Source: a bacterium (GTDB lineage: Bacteria > Planctomycetota > UBA1135 > UBA2386). From it: 6,570 nucleotides of DNA. The translations under genes and the position numbers were made by a program. The stretch covers positions 1 through 6,570 of the forward strand of contig DRKG01000281.1 of the NCBI GenBank assembly GCA_011051855.1. The letters are read 5' to 3'. Of this stretch, positions 1 to 5,918 are shown piece after piece. Each line of letters begins with the position of its first letter. Position 1 is the first letter of the stretch. The notes beneath the pieces were generated by a model. It was given only the letters and a program-made list of their open reading frames with translations. It was not told where the DNA came from and searched no databases.

Positions 1-423
1 GCCCCGAACCTGCACCGCCTCGGCAACTACCTCGACCGGCCGGCGGAACCGTTCAACGAGCACGAGCCGGTCGACGCCAGTGCGGCTGCGATCGCTGCAC
101 AGGGCCTGTTCCGCCTGGCGCGGGTGCTGCGTGCCGACGGCGCCACCGACGCCGCCGACCGCTACCAACGCGCGGCACTGGTCACGGCGCAGAGCCTGTT
201 GTCCGACACCTACCTGTCGCTCGACCCCGCACACCAGGGGTTGCTGCTGCACTCGATCTACCACCGCCCCAACGGCTGGGACCACACGCCGGCCGGCTCG
301 CCAATCCCCGCCGGCGAGTCGAGCATGTGGGGCGACTACCACCTGCTGGAACTCGGCGTCTACCTGCAGCGCGTTCTCGACGGCGGGCCCTATCTGACGT
401 TCTGGACCGACGATCCACAATGA
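1..423 (+). CDS. GH88 unsaturated glucuronyl hydrolase, C-terminal part (5' end outside window)
   Basis: The frame is open from base 1 and gives 140 residues before TGA at 421-423. It matches the C-terminal half of the (alpha/alpha)6-barrel unsaturated glucuronyl hydrolases (GH88). Visible hallmarks are VDASAAAIAAQGLFRLAR (about residues 24-41), a GLLLHS stretch (80-85) and the signature ESSMWGDYHLLE (106-117). These enzymes remove the 4,5-unsaturated uronic acid that polysaccharide lyases leave at the non-reducing end of oligosaccharides; the product opens to a 5-keto-4-deoxyuronate. The two catalytic Asp residues known in the family lie in the missing N-terminal part, so activity cannot be judged. 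The related GH105 family is less likely given the SxWGDYxxxE form. The stop overlaps the next gene's start (ATGA), and the two downstream genes fit the same pathway. Confidence 0.85.
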   Translation, partial: APNLHRLGNYLDRPAEPFNEHEPVDASAAAIAAQGLFRLARVLRADGATDAADRYQRAALVTAQSLLSDTYLSLDPAHQGLLLHSIYHRPNGWDHTPAGSPIPAGESSMWGDYHLLELGVYLQRVLDGGPYLTFWTDDPQ

Positions 424-1190
424 GATCTGCTTTCATCACCGGCGGTTCGCGCGGCATCGGCCTCGGCTGCGCGACGGCGCTTGCCGAACGCGGTTATGCG
501 CTGGCGATCAACGGCGTGCGCAAGCAGGAGCTGGTGCAGCCCGTGCTCGACGAACTGCGCGCAGCCGGCTCCCCGCGGGTCGTCTACTGCCAGGGTGACG
601 TCGGCGACGCGGACGCACGTGAGCGCATCGTCGCGCAACTGCGCACGGAGTTCGACTGCCTGCACGTGCTGGTCAACAATGCCGGCGTGGCGCCGCGCGA
701 GCGCAAGGACGTGCTCGACACCTCGCTCGAGTCCTACCAACGGCTGTTGCGCATCAACTGCGAAGGCCCGTTCTTCCTGACCCAGGCCCTCGCCCGGTGG
801 ATGATCGAGCAGAAGCAGGCCGACCCGGCGTTCACCGGCTGCGTCGTCAACGTCAACTCGATCTCGGCGACGGTGGTCTCGACCGACCGCGGCGAGTACT
901 GCGTATCGAAGGCGGGCCTGGCGATGGTCACGCAACTGTTCGCCGTGCGCCTCGGCGCGTTCGACATCCCGGTGTTCGAGGTGCGGCCCGGCATCACCCG
1001 CACCGACATGACGGCGGCGGTGGCCGAGAAGTACGACCGACGGATCGCCGACGGCTTGTGCGTGACGCCCCGTTGGGGCACGCCCGCGGACACCGGCAAA
1101 GTCGTCGCCACCCTTGCCGAAGGCGCCTTCCCCTATTCGACCGGTCAGGTGATCCTGGTCGACGGCGGCCTGAGCATTCCGCGACTCTGA
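420..1190 (+). CDS. SDR-family NAD(P)-dependent dehydrogenase, probably a keto-sugar-acid reductase
   Basis: This is a 256-residue classical short-chain dehydrogenase/reductase. It shows the cofactor-binding TGGSRGIG (residues 7-14), Asp60 in QGDV, NNAG (86-89), structural Asn113, catalytic Ser147, Tyr160 and Lys164 (YxxxK), and the C-terminal VDGGLSIPRL. Such proteins are often labelled 3-ketoacyl-ACP reductase (FabG). Here the gene sits between a GH88 hydrolase and a PfkB kinase, so a role like KduD/DhuD (reducing a 4-deoxy-hexulosonate to 2-keto-3-deoxygluconate) is more plausible than fatty-acid synthesis; this is inferred from context. The ATG at 420 overlaps the upstream TGA as ATGA and starts directly at the Rossmann strand. 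No Shine-Dalgarno sequence is visible, which fits translational coupling. An in-frame start at 327 would lie inside the GH88 gene and add a non-family extension. Confidence 0.9.
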   Translation: MRSAFITGGSRGIGLGCATALAERGYALAINGVRKQELVQPVLDELRAAGSPRVVYCQGDVGDADARERIVAQLRTEFDCLHVLVNNAGVAPRERKDVLDTSLESYQRLLRINCEGPFFLTQALARWMIEQKQADPAFTGCVVNVNSISATVVSTDRGEYCVSKAGLAMVTQLFAVRLGAFDIPVFEVRPGITRTDMTAAVAEKYDRRIADGLCVTPRWGTPADTGKVVATLAEGAFPYSTGQVILVDGGLSIPRL

Positions 1191-1204
1191 CCACGAACGC
1201 ACCG

Positions 1205-2314
1205 ATGAGTTTGCAGATCAAGTCCAGCGACGAGTGCCGGTTCGACAGCGTATCGCTCGGCGAAGTGATGCTGCGCCTCGACCCGGGCGAAGGCCGCGTG
1301 CATACCGCCCGCCGGTTCACCGCCTGGGAGGGTGGCGGCGAATACAACGTCGCGCGCGGCCTGCGACGCTGCTTCGGCCAGCGCACCGCGATCGTCACCG
1401 CGTTCGCCGACAACCCGATCGGGCGGCTGGTCGAAGACCTGATCCTGCAAGGCGGCGTCGACACGCGCTTCGTGCAGTGGCGGCCGTTCGATGGCAGCGG
1501 CCGCACGATCCGCAACGGCCTGAACTTCACCGAGCGCGGCTTCGGCGTGCGTGGCGCGCGCGGCACCAGCGATCGCGGCCATACCGCGGTCAGCCAGTTG
1601 CGCGCGGGCGACATCGACTGGGCCGACGTGTTCGGCCGCTGCGGCGCGCGCTGGTTCCACACCGGTGGGATCTTCGCGGCGCTGTCGGAAACCACTCCCG
1701 AAGTCGTCCTCGAAGCCGTGCAGGCGGCGAAGCGCCACGGCACGATCGTCAGCTACGACCTCAACTACCGCCCGTCACTCTGGCAATCGTTCGGCGGCGT
1801 CGACCGCTGCCGCGAAGTGAACCGCGCGATCGCGCCCCACGTCGACGTCATGCTCGGCAACGAGGAAGACTTCACCCAATGCCTGGGCTTTCCGGTCGAG
1901 GGCGTCGACGAGCACGTCACCACGCTGCCGAACGCGTCGTTCCGGCGCATGATCGAGCGCGCGACCTCCGAGTTCCCGAACTTCCGCGTCGTCGCGACCA
2001 CGCTGCGCAACGCCGTCACCGCGTCGCGCAACGAATGGTCGGCGCTGTTGTGGCACGACGGCACGTTTCACGAACCGGCCCGCAGGTTCGTCGGCGCCGA
2101 CGCCCTGGAGATCTACGACCGCGTCGGCGGCGGCGACAGCTTCGCCAGCGGACTGATCTACGGTTTCCTGCAGGCGAACGATCCTGGCCGTGCGGTCAGC
2201 TACGGCTGCGCACACGGAGCGCTGGCAATGACCACGCCCGGCGATACGTCGATGGCCACGCTGGCCGAAGTCGAGAAGCTGCTCGGCGGCGGCGGCGCGC
2301 GCGTCGATCGCTGA
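1205..2314 (+). CDS. PfkB-family sugar kinase, likely 2-keto-3-deoxygluconate kinase
   Basis: A 369-residue ribokinase/PfkB-fold protein. GEVMLRLDP (19-27) and EGGGEYNVARGL (42-53) form the N-terminal substrate-binding region. DLNYRP (185-190) and GNEEDF (218-223) are typical of KDG-type kinases, and DRVGGGDSFASG (305-316) is PfkB signature 2 with the catalytic base Asp311. It would phosphorylate the keto-deoxy sugar acid made by the preceding SDR, giving KDPG for the Entner-Doudoroff aldolase; substrate is inferred from motifs and neighbours. It is longer than the roughly 310 residues of classical KdgK, the extra length lying mainly between the two signatures. The ATG at 1205 is 14 bp after the SDR stop and has no clear Shine-Dalgarno sequence. 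Longer in-frame starts would run back through the SDR gene. A fructokinase-type specificity remains possible. Confidence 0.88.
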   Translation: MSLQIKSSDECRFDSVSLGEVMLRLDPGEGRVHTARRFTAWEGGGEYNVARGLRRCFGQRTAIVTAFADNPIGRLVEDLILQGGVDTRFVQWRPFDGSGRTIRNGLNFTERGFGVRGARGTSDRGHTAVSQLRAGDIDWADVFGRCGARWFHTGGIFAALSETTPEVVLEAVQAAKRHGTIVSYDLNYRPSLWQSFGGVDRCREVNRAIAPHVDVMLGNEEDFTQCLGFPVEGVDEHVTTLPNASFRRMIERATSEFPNFRVVATTLRNAVTASRNEWSALLWHDGTFHEPARRFVGADALEIYDRVGGGDSFASGLIYGFLQANDPGRAVSYGCAHGALAMTTPGDTSMATLAEVEKLLGGGGARVDR

Positions 2315-2320
2315 GGACGG

Positions 2321-3979
2321 TTACCTCGCCGCAACCTTCATGTAGAAGTTGCGATCGAGTTCCAGCGACGCGAGTTCGCCTTCGAACTCGATGTCGCACC
2401 GCTCCTCGCCCAGCGTCACGCGCCGCTCTTCACCGTTGATGCGCAGCACCACCGGCGCCGCGAAACCCTCGACGACGTTCTCGAACCACGCCTGCAACCG
2501 CCCGTCGACGACCCGGTAGCAGACCGTCGGAATCTCGATCGTTCGTAGATACTGGTCGAACACTTTCGAGAAGTCGAACTCGCAGTGCTCGCTGATCCAC
2601 TGCTCGAACTCCGCAGTAGTGACCGTGCGGTGCCAAAAAGCGCGATTGAGGCCGCGCAGCACTTCGCGCCACTTCGCATCGTCATTCAGCATGTGCCGCA
2701 TCGTGTGCAGCAGGTTGCCACCCTTGTAGTACATGTCGCCCGATCCGCTCCGGTTGACGCCGTAGACGCCGATGATCGGGCGATCGTTGCGGATCAACCT
2801 GCGGCAGCCGATGACGTAATCCTGCGCCTCCTCCTTCGAGAAATGGTATTCGACGAACAAGCTCTCGGCGTAGTTCGCGAAGCTCTCGTGGATCCACATG
2901 TCGGCGGCATCCTTCATCGAGACGTTGTTGCCCCACCATTCGTGGGCGCTCTCGTGCACGACGATGAAGTCGAACTTCATCCCTACGCCGGTTCCGCTCA
3001 GGTCACGACCGCGATAGCCGTTCTGGAAGCCGTTGCCGTAGGTGACCGAACTCTGGTGCTCCATGCCGAGGTACGGCACGACCACGAGCTTGTAGCCGTC
3101 TTCATAGAACGGGTACTTGCCGAACCAGTGCTCGAATGCTTCGAGCGTGCGCGGCACCTCGCGGAACTGCTTCTTGGCGCGCTCGACCTGGTATTCGAGC
3201 ACCCAGTACTGCAGATCCAGCTCACCGCCCTCGCCTGCGTACTTCGAGTCGAGTGCGACGTAGCGGCCGATGTTGACGTTGACGCCGTAGTTGTTGATCG
3301 GATTGACCACGCGCCAATGGAAGGTGCGGGTGTCGTCGGCCTCGTTGGCCGCCGTCTCGACCAGCCGACCGTTCGACACCGCCGTCAACCGGTGCGGCAC
3401 CGTCACGCGGATGTCCATGCCTTCGTCGGGTTCGTCGTAGCCGTGGTCCTTGTTCGGCCACCAGATGCTGGCACCGATCCCCTGACAGGTCGTCGCGATG
3501 AAGTGCTCACCGTTCTTGTCCTTGCGCCACGAGAAGCCACCGCTCCACGGCGGCCGCGTGCTGACGCGAGGACGACCGCCGTATTCGACGCGCACGCGCT
3601 GCTCGCTGCCGATCGGCAACGGCTCCGGAAACGTGATCCAGTAGACGTTGCCTTCGCGCTCGAACGACAGCTCCCCGCCACCGTGCGTCACGCGCGACAC
3701 CTCGAGCGGCGGCTGCAGATCGATCTGCATGCGAGACCCCGTCTTCGTGACCCGGAACGTGATCACGTTCGCGCCGGTGATGCTCTTCGACTCGGGCAAG
3801 ACCCTGAGCGACAGGTCGTAGTGGCTCAGATCCCACCAGTCGCGCTCGGGCGTGATCGAACCGCGGAGCTGGTCCTGCCGGGTGAAGCCTTCGGGGATCG
3901 GGGCCTGCTGGGCCGCCGAGGTGCCGAGAACGCAGAGGGAGGCGAGAATGAGAACGCACATGGTGGATCGATCGTGCAT
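2321..3979 (-). CDS. Exported M1-family zinc metallopeptidase (aminopeptidase N-like)
   Basis: A 552-residue gluzincin of family M1. The zinc site is HESAH (342-346) with the third ligand Glu365 in WIHESFANY, giving the family spacing HEXXH-X18-E. GMEHQ (305-309) stands in for the GxMEN exopeptidase motif, and the YYKGG segment (417-421) holds the candidate transition-state tyrosine. An N-terminal beta-sandwich domain occupies roughly residues 45-245. The first 23 residues look like a signal peptide (Arg4, hydrophobic core 8-19, cleavage near TSAA/QQ), so it acts in the periplasm or outside, trimming N-terminal residues from peptides. It lacks the large C-terminal helical domain of full-size M1 enzymes. 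The start at 3979 keeps a charged n-region; Met7 (3961) is the alternative. No good ribosome-binding site is seen, and the upstream DNA is a repeat element from 3990 on. Its stop is 6 bp from the convergent kinase stop. Confidence 0.92.
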   Translation of the reverse strand: MHDRSTMCVLILASLCVLGTSAAQQAPIPEGFTRQDQLRGSITPERDWWDLSHYDLSLRVLPESKSITGANVITFRVTKTGSRMQIDLQPPLEVSRVTHGGGELSFEREGNVYWITFPEPLPIGSEQRVRVEYGGRPRVSTRPPWSGGFSWRKDKNGEHFIATTCQGIGASIWWPNKDHGYDEPDEGMDIRVTVPHRLTAVSNGRLVETAANEADDTRTFHWRVVNPINNYGVNVNIGRYVALDSKYAGEGGELDLQYWVLEYQVERAKKQFREVPRTLEAFEHWFGKYPFYEDGYKLVVVPYLGMEHQSSVTYGNGFQNGYRGRDLSGTGVGMKFDFIVVHESAHEWWGNNVSMKDAADMWIHESFANYAESLFVEYHFSKEEAQDYVIGCRRLIRNDRPIIGVYGVNRSGSGDMYYKGGNLLHTMRHMLNDDAKWREVLRGLNRAFWHRTVTTAEFEQWISEHCEFDFSKVFDQYLRTIEIPTVCYRVVDGRLQAWFENVVEGFAAPVVLRINGEERRVTLGEERCDIEFEGELASLELDRNFYMKVAAR

Positions 3980-3985
3980 GGGAGC

Positions 3986-3989
3986 CTAA
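3986..3989. repeat. Left CTAA direct repeat (possible target-site duplication)
   Basis: The tetramer CTAA sits immediately outside the left terminal inverted repeat and recurs in the same orientation at 4194-4197. Because it is direct rather than inverted, it accounts for the two mismatches that appear when the inverted repeats are extended outwards. Four-base YTAR-type duplications are known for IS5-group transposition; the connection to that group is inference only. Confidence 0.5.
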
Positions 3990-4041
3990 CCCGATCTATG
4001 CATGAAACAGTGCCTCCGGTGCGCGCAATCCGCGTCCAGGC
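3990..4041 (+). repeat. Left arm of long imperfect inverted repeat
   Basis: This arm pairs with 4142-4193 in constant register (paired positions sum to 8183). Mismatches are only at 4007/4176, 4026/4157, 4027/4156 and 4039/4144. The outermost 17 bases pair perfectly and include the palindromic ATGCAT core. Confidence 0.8.
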
Positions 4042-4065
4042 AAGGAAGGCGACTGCGGAAGCGCA

Positions 4066-4139
4066 GGCGTGGCCGTGGCCACGCCGAGCATTCTGCCAAG
4101 GAGTTCGCGGAGCGAACGGACGCCGCAGGCGGCCGCCTG
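4066..4139. other. Three consecutive hairpins in the repeat element interior
   Basis: Hairpin 1 pairs GGCGTGGCC (4066-4074) with GGCCACGCC (4077-4085). Hairpin 2 pairs GTTCGC (4103-4108) with GCGAAC (4112-4117) around a GGA loop. Hairpin 3 is the 14-bp perfect palindrome CAGGCGGCCGCCTG (4126-4139), which would open a small loop if folded. All three lie between the arms of the long inverted repeat. None is followed by a T-run, so they do not look like terminators. Confidence 0.7.
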
Positions 4140-4141
4140 AC

Positions 4142-4193
4142 GCATGGGCGTGGATGATGCGTGCCGGGGGTGCTGGTTCATGCATAGATCGGG
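4142..4193 (-). repeat. Right arm of long imperfect inverted repeat
   Basis: This is the inverted partner of 3990-4041. The outer end, reading towards 4193, is TTCATGCATAGATCGGG and abuts the right CTAA. Arms of this length, about half of the whole element, are longer than the 15-40 bp terminal repeats common in insertion sequences. Confidence 0.8.
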
Positions 4194-4197
4194 CTAA
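4194..4197. repeat. Right CTAA direct repeat (possible target-site duplication)
   Basis: This is the same tetramer in the same orientation as 3986-3989, directly outside the right terminal repeat. A four-base match can occur by chance, so support comes only from its exact placement at both ends. Confidence 0.5.
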
Positions 4198-4199
4198 GC

Positions 4200-4396
4200 C
4201 CGCACGATAGCCCGGTCTGGCGCCAGCAACGCGGCCAACCGCCCGCGCATGCACGGATTCTGCCATCCCGCCGACGAACGAGCGCGATGCATGGCGTTCC
4301 CGGCTGCGTCGCGGGCGGCCGTGGTCACCGAATGCGCCGCCGGCCGCTGGAGGCCAGTGACACGCCCATGCTGTTGCCGATGCTCCGAACGCCAAC
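4200..4396. other. Intergenic stretch, no gene recognised
   Basis: I see no convincing coding region here. Short frames exist on both strands but lack the third-position G/C pattern and family motifs. A 9-bp inverted repeat, CCGCCCGCG (4239-4247) and CGCGGGCGG (4310-4318), is present but is far apart and G/C-only, so it may be chance. The stretch could carry the lost 5' part of the decayed gene that follows. Confidence 0.5.
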
Positions 4397-4780
4397 TTGG
4401 GTCCGGCGTTTTCCTACTGTCAGCTCGACCGGCTGGCAAGCGAGTTCGCCAACCCTACCCCGATCAGCGAGGTGTATGCGGATCTTCTCCACCGCGAGCC
4501 CGATGACGATCGCTCCCGGACGCAGGCGCAGACTTGCACACGCCGGCGATTCCTCGCTGATAGCTACCACCTGACGCGCCGCGTTGGCAGCAAAGCCGCG
4601 GGCGCCACCACGATGGCGCTACTCGACGGATCCTGCCCGGACTTTCTGAACACCAGCACCTACCCCGGCCTCGGCTTCACCGCCGACTGCCGGAACAGTT
4701 TCGTTGGCCTGCAGACTCTGCGATCGCCAACGGTTTCTACAGCCTCGGCCTCCAACAGAACGCGTTGCCGGTGGCTCCGT
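4397..4780 (+). pseudogene. Probable decayed serine hydrolase (class C beta-lactamase-like)
   Basis: Coding-like composition continues along the + strand but moves between frames. In order: FSYC (4409-4420, frame 2), where the family has the Y-x-N catalytic element; RIFSTASPM (4479-4505) and SSLIAT (4551-4568) in frame 3, like the 'LF-PLGM ... SS-x-ATA' region; DGATRRILPG (4612-4641, frame 1), like 'DGxxNGRRILPEGW'; and WPADSAIANGF (4705-4737, frame 1), like the late 'LPADxFxAxGF' segment. At least two frameshifts separate them, and the TGA at 4572 closes frame 3. No SxxK nucleophile motif was found upstream, so the 5' end is missing or unrecognisable. This resemblance comes from remembered family motifs, not an alignment; non-coding DNA with chance matches is the main alternative. 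Confidence 0.3.
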
Positions 4781-4842
4781 GCACGATCTGCATGTGGGGC
4801 CCCGGCGCGCGAAAGGGACGGTGTAAGCTCCTTCCCCTCGCC

Positions 4843-5622
4843 ATGCGCGTCGTTTCGCTCACCTGCTCCAATACCGAGATCGTCTGCGCCCTCGGTTGTG
4901 CCCACATGCTGGTGGGAGTCGACGACCACTCCGACCACCCGGCCGACGTCGTGGCTTCGCTGGCGCGCGTCGGGCCCGATCTGCAGATCGACGTCGCGCG
5001 CGTCGCCGCGCTCGAACCGGACCTCGTGCTGGCCTCGCTGACCGTTCCCGGCCACGAACGGGTGCTCGCGTCCCTGCAGACCGCCGGCCTGCCCGTGCTG
5101 GCGACCGAACCCGTCAGCGTCGACGACGTCTACGCCGACATCGGCACGATCGCGCGTGCGCTCGGCGTGCCCGAACGCGCCGGCGCAGTCGTGCAGACGA
5201 TGCAGCGCGAACTGGCTCCCGCGCCACCCCCGCCTTCGAACCCACCTCCCAGGGTGCTCGTCGAATGGTGGCCGAAGCCCGTCATCGTGCCCGGCGCCGA
5301 CTCGTGGGTGCGACAGATGCTCACCATCGCCGGCGCCCGCGGCGTTCTCGATGCCGAACCCGTCAAGAGCCGCCCCATCACCACCGAGGAAGCCCGCGCC
5401 CTCGACCCCGACGCCATCGTCATCGCATGGTGCGGCGTGCCGTTCGCCAAATACCGCCGCGAAGTCGTCCTCCAACGCCCGGGCTGGCACGACATCCGCG
5501 CCGTCGCCGAACGCCGCGTATTCTGCATCGCCGAGGCCCACCTGGGCCGCCCGGGCCCACGCATCGCCGAAGGCGTGCGTGCCCTCCGGGAGGTTGCCGC
5601 GGCGTGCGGGCAGAGGGAGTGA
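4843..5622 (+). CDS. BtuF-like cobalamin/metal-chelate-binding protein (periplasmic-binding fold), no signal peptide
   Basis: A 259-residue protein of the helical-backbone type III substrate-binding family (BtuF/FepB-like). Family features are SLTCSNTEIVCALG (5-18), LVGVDDHSDHP (23-33), VAALEPDLVLA (54-64), WWPKPVIVPGADSWV (142-156) and the C-terminal RPGPRIAEGVRAL (236-248). The proline-rich stretch 127-136 probably marks the inter-lobe connection. Binding proteins of this class deliver vitamin B12 or iron chelates to an ABC importer. The chosen ATG matches the usual MRVVSL start of short homologues and puts the first beta-strand at residue 2, leaving no export signal. An ATG at 4765 would add 26 residues that read as decayed upstream DNA, not a leader. 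No permease, ATPase or cobalamin riboswitch is seen nearby. The Shine-Dalgarno sequence is weak. Ligand is uncertain. Confidence 0.8.
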   Translation: MRVVSLTCSNTEIVCALGCAHMLVGVDDHSDHPADVVASLARVGPDLQIDVARVAALEPDLVLASLTVPGHERVLASLQTAGLPVLATEPVSVDDVYADIGTIARALGVPERAGAVVQTMQRELAPAPPPPSNPPPRVLVEWWPKPVIVPGADSWVRQMLTIAGARGVLDAEPVKSRPITTEEARALDPDAIVIAWCGVPFAKYRREVVLQRPGWHDIRAVAERRVFCIAEAHLGRPGPRIAEGVRALREVAAACGQRE

Positions 5623-5673
5623 CCGGCGGCGGTCGCCCCAAGGCCCTCGCCACCACCGGACCCGCGGCGAGAA

Positions 5674-5750
5674 TGGTCGGAGCGAGAGGATTTGAACCTC
5701 CGACCCTCTGCACCCCATGCAGATGCGCTACCAGGCTGCGCCACGCTCCG
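5674..5750 (-). tRNA. tRNA-Pro(GGG)
   Basis: The 77-nt gene reads on the - strand from CGGAGCG at 5750 to CGCTCCG, discriminator A and an encoded CCA ending at 5674. The acceptor stem has seven perfect pairs beginning with C1-G72, which together with A73 is diagnostic of bacterial tRNA-Pro. The D arm is GCGC-AGCCTGGTA-GCGC, and the anticodon arm is TCTGC-ATGGGGT-GCAGA with anticodon GGG at 5714-5716 (reads CCC). The T arm contains GGTTCAAATCC. It stands alone, convergent to the BtuF-like gene 51 bp away. No clear terminator with a T-run follows it. Confidence 0.97.
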
Positions 5751-5790
5751 ACAGGTCGGCCCGGGCGGGGTGAACCGCTCGGGGTCGAGC

Positions 5791-5818
5791 ATGGTAGCCA
5801 GCGGGGGAGCATCGACAA
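5791..5818 (-). promoter_or_regulatory. Candidate sigma-70 promoter of tRNA-Pro
   Basis: On the - strand TTGTCG (5813-5818) and TACCAT (5791-5796) are spaced 16 bp, with the tRNA 5' end about 40 bp downstream and a G/C-rich stretch between. Each box matches the consensus only in part (TTGxxx and TAxxAT), and the call rests mainly on position. Confidence 0.3.
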
Positions 5819-5906
5819 GGGCGGAAGCCACGGGAAATCGGGGAACGGGCCGGACAGACGGGGAGAGCCGCGACGCCCAAGCGACGTAACGGAATTGCAC
5901 CCCCCC

Positions 5907-5913
5907 GAGGAGA
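5907..5913 (+). promoter_or_regulatory. Shine-Dalgarno sequence of the VOC gene
   Basis: GAGGAGA ends 5 nt before the ATG at 5919. It is the only strong ribosome-binding site in the window and fixes that start. Confidence 0.75.
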
Positions 5914-5918
5914 TCCGC

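Larger units (their letters stand above)
3990..4193. mobile_element. MITE-like structured repeat element, 204 bp, non-coding
   Basis: The ends are near-perfect inverted repeats: CCCGATCTATGCATGAA on the left (3990-4006) and its exact complement at 4177-4193. Pairing continues without gaps through 52 positions of each arm, with about 40 Watson-Crick, 8 G-T and 4 mismatched pairs. The interior carries three hairpins (4066-4085, 4103-4117, 4126-4139), so the unit can fold into a multi-branched structure on a long basal stem. CTAA flanks both sides as a direct repeat. There is no transposase, so movement would need an enzyme supplied from elsewhere. A 61-codon frame inside (3996-4181, - strand) looks like a by-product of the repeat. 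A dispersed chromosomal repeat or structured-RNA element is the alternative to a true MITE; copy number elsewhere in the genome would decide. Confidence 0.65.
5751..5918. other. Divergent intergenic region between tRNA-Pro and VOC gene
   Basis: This 168-bp stretch separates the - strand tRNA from the + strand VOC gene, so it should hold promoters for both. I can suggest one for the tRNA and see a strong ribosome-binding site for the VOC gene, but no clear -35/-10 pair for the latter. A run of seven C residues (5900-5906) lies just before the ribosome-binding site. No conserved gene is seen. Confidence 0.5.

Noticed and set aside
390..1202. A 270-codon - strand frame opposite the SDR gene
   Set aside because: It is an antisense shadow: composition is biased to A, R, D, H and V, no motif is seen, and the opposite frame has a full set of SDR catalytic residues.
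2108..2160. GGGD instead of the usual GAGD in the kinase signature, as a possible catalytic defect
   Set aside because: The catalytic Asp is present, and to my knowledge GGGD is normal for this subgroup of KDG-like kinases.
3996..4181. A 61-codon - strand frame inside the repeat element
   Set aside because: It starts and stops within the terminal inverted repeats and is explained by the hairpin structure. Nothing supports a translated product.
2585..4210. A 541-codon open frame on the + strand, antisense to the M1 peptidase
   Set aside because: It mirrors the peptidase gene, whose HEXXH site, signal peptide and domain order are clear. The antisense translation is dominated by A, V, R and D repeats typical of complementary frames in high-GC DNA, and it runs into the repeat element.
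4239..4318. 9-bp inverted repeat CCGCCCGCG/CGCGGGCGG as a second element
   Set aside because: It consists only of G and C, is separated by 62 bp, does not extend, and can easily occur by chance at this GC content.
4765..4842. Upstream ATG start for the BtuF-like protein giving a possible leader
   Set aside because: The extra 26 residues (with CTICMW and a basic stretch) do not form a signal peptide and continue the frame of the decayed upstream sequence. Family members start at the MRVVSL position.
4765..4842. A cobalamin riboswitch before the BtuF-like gene
   Set aside because: I found no B12-box-like sequence or suitable long structured leader, and most of the upstream DNA looks like pseudogene.
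5621..5673. Hairpins GACCG/CGGTC (5621-5634) and CTCGCC/GGCGAG (5646-5671) as terminators between the BtuF-like gene and the tRNA
   Set aside because: Stems are only 5-6 bp, and neither strand has a T-run after them.
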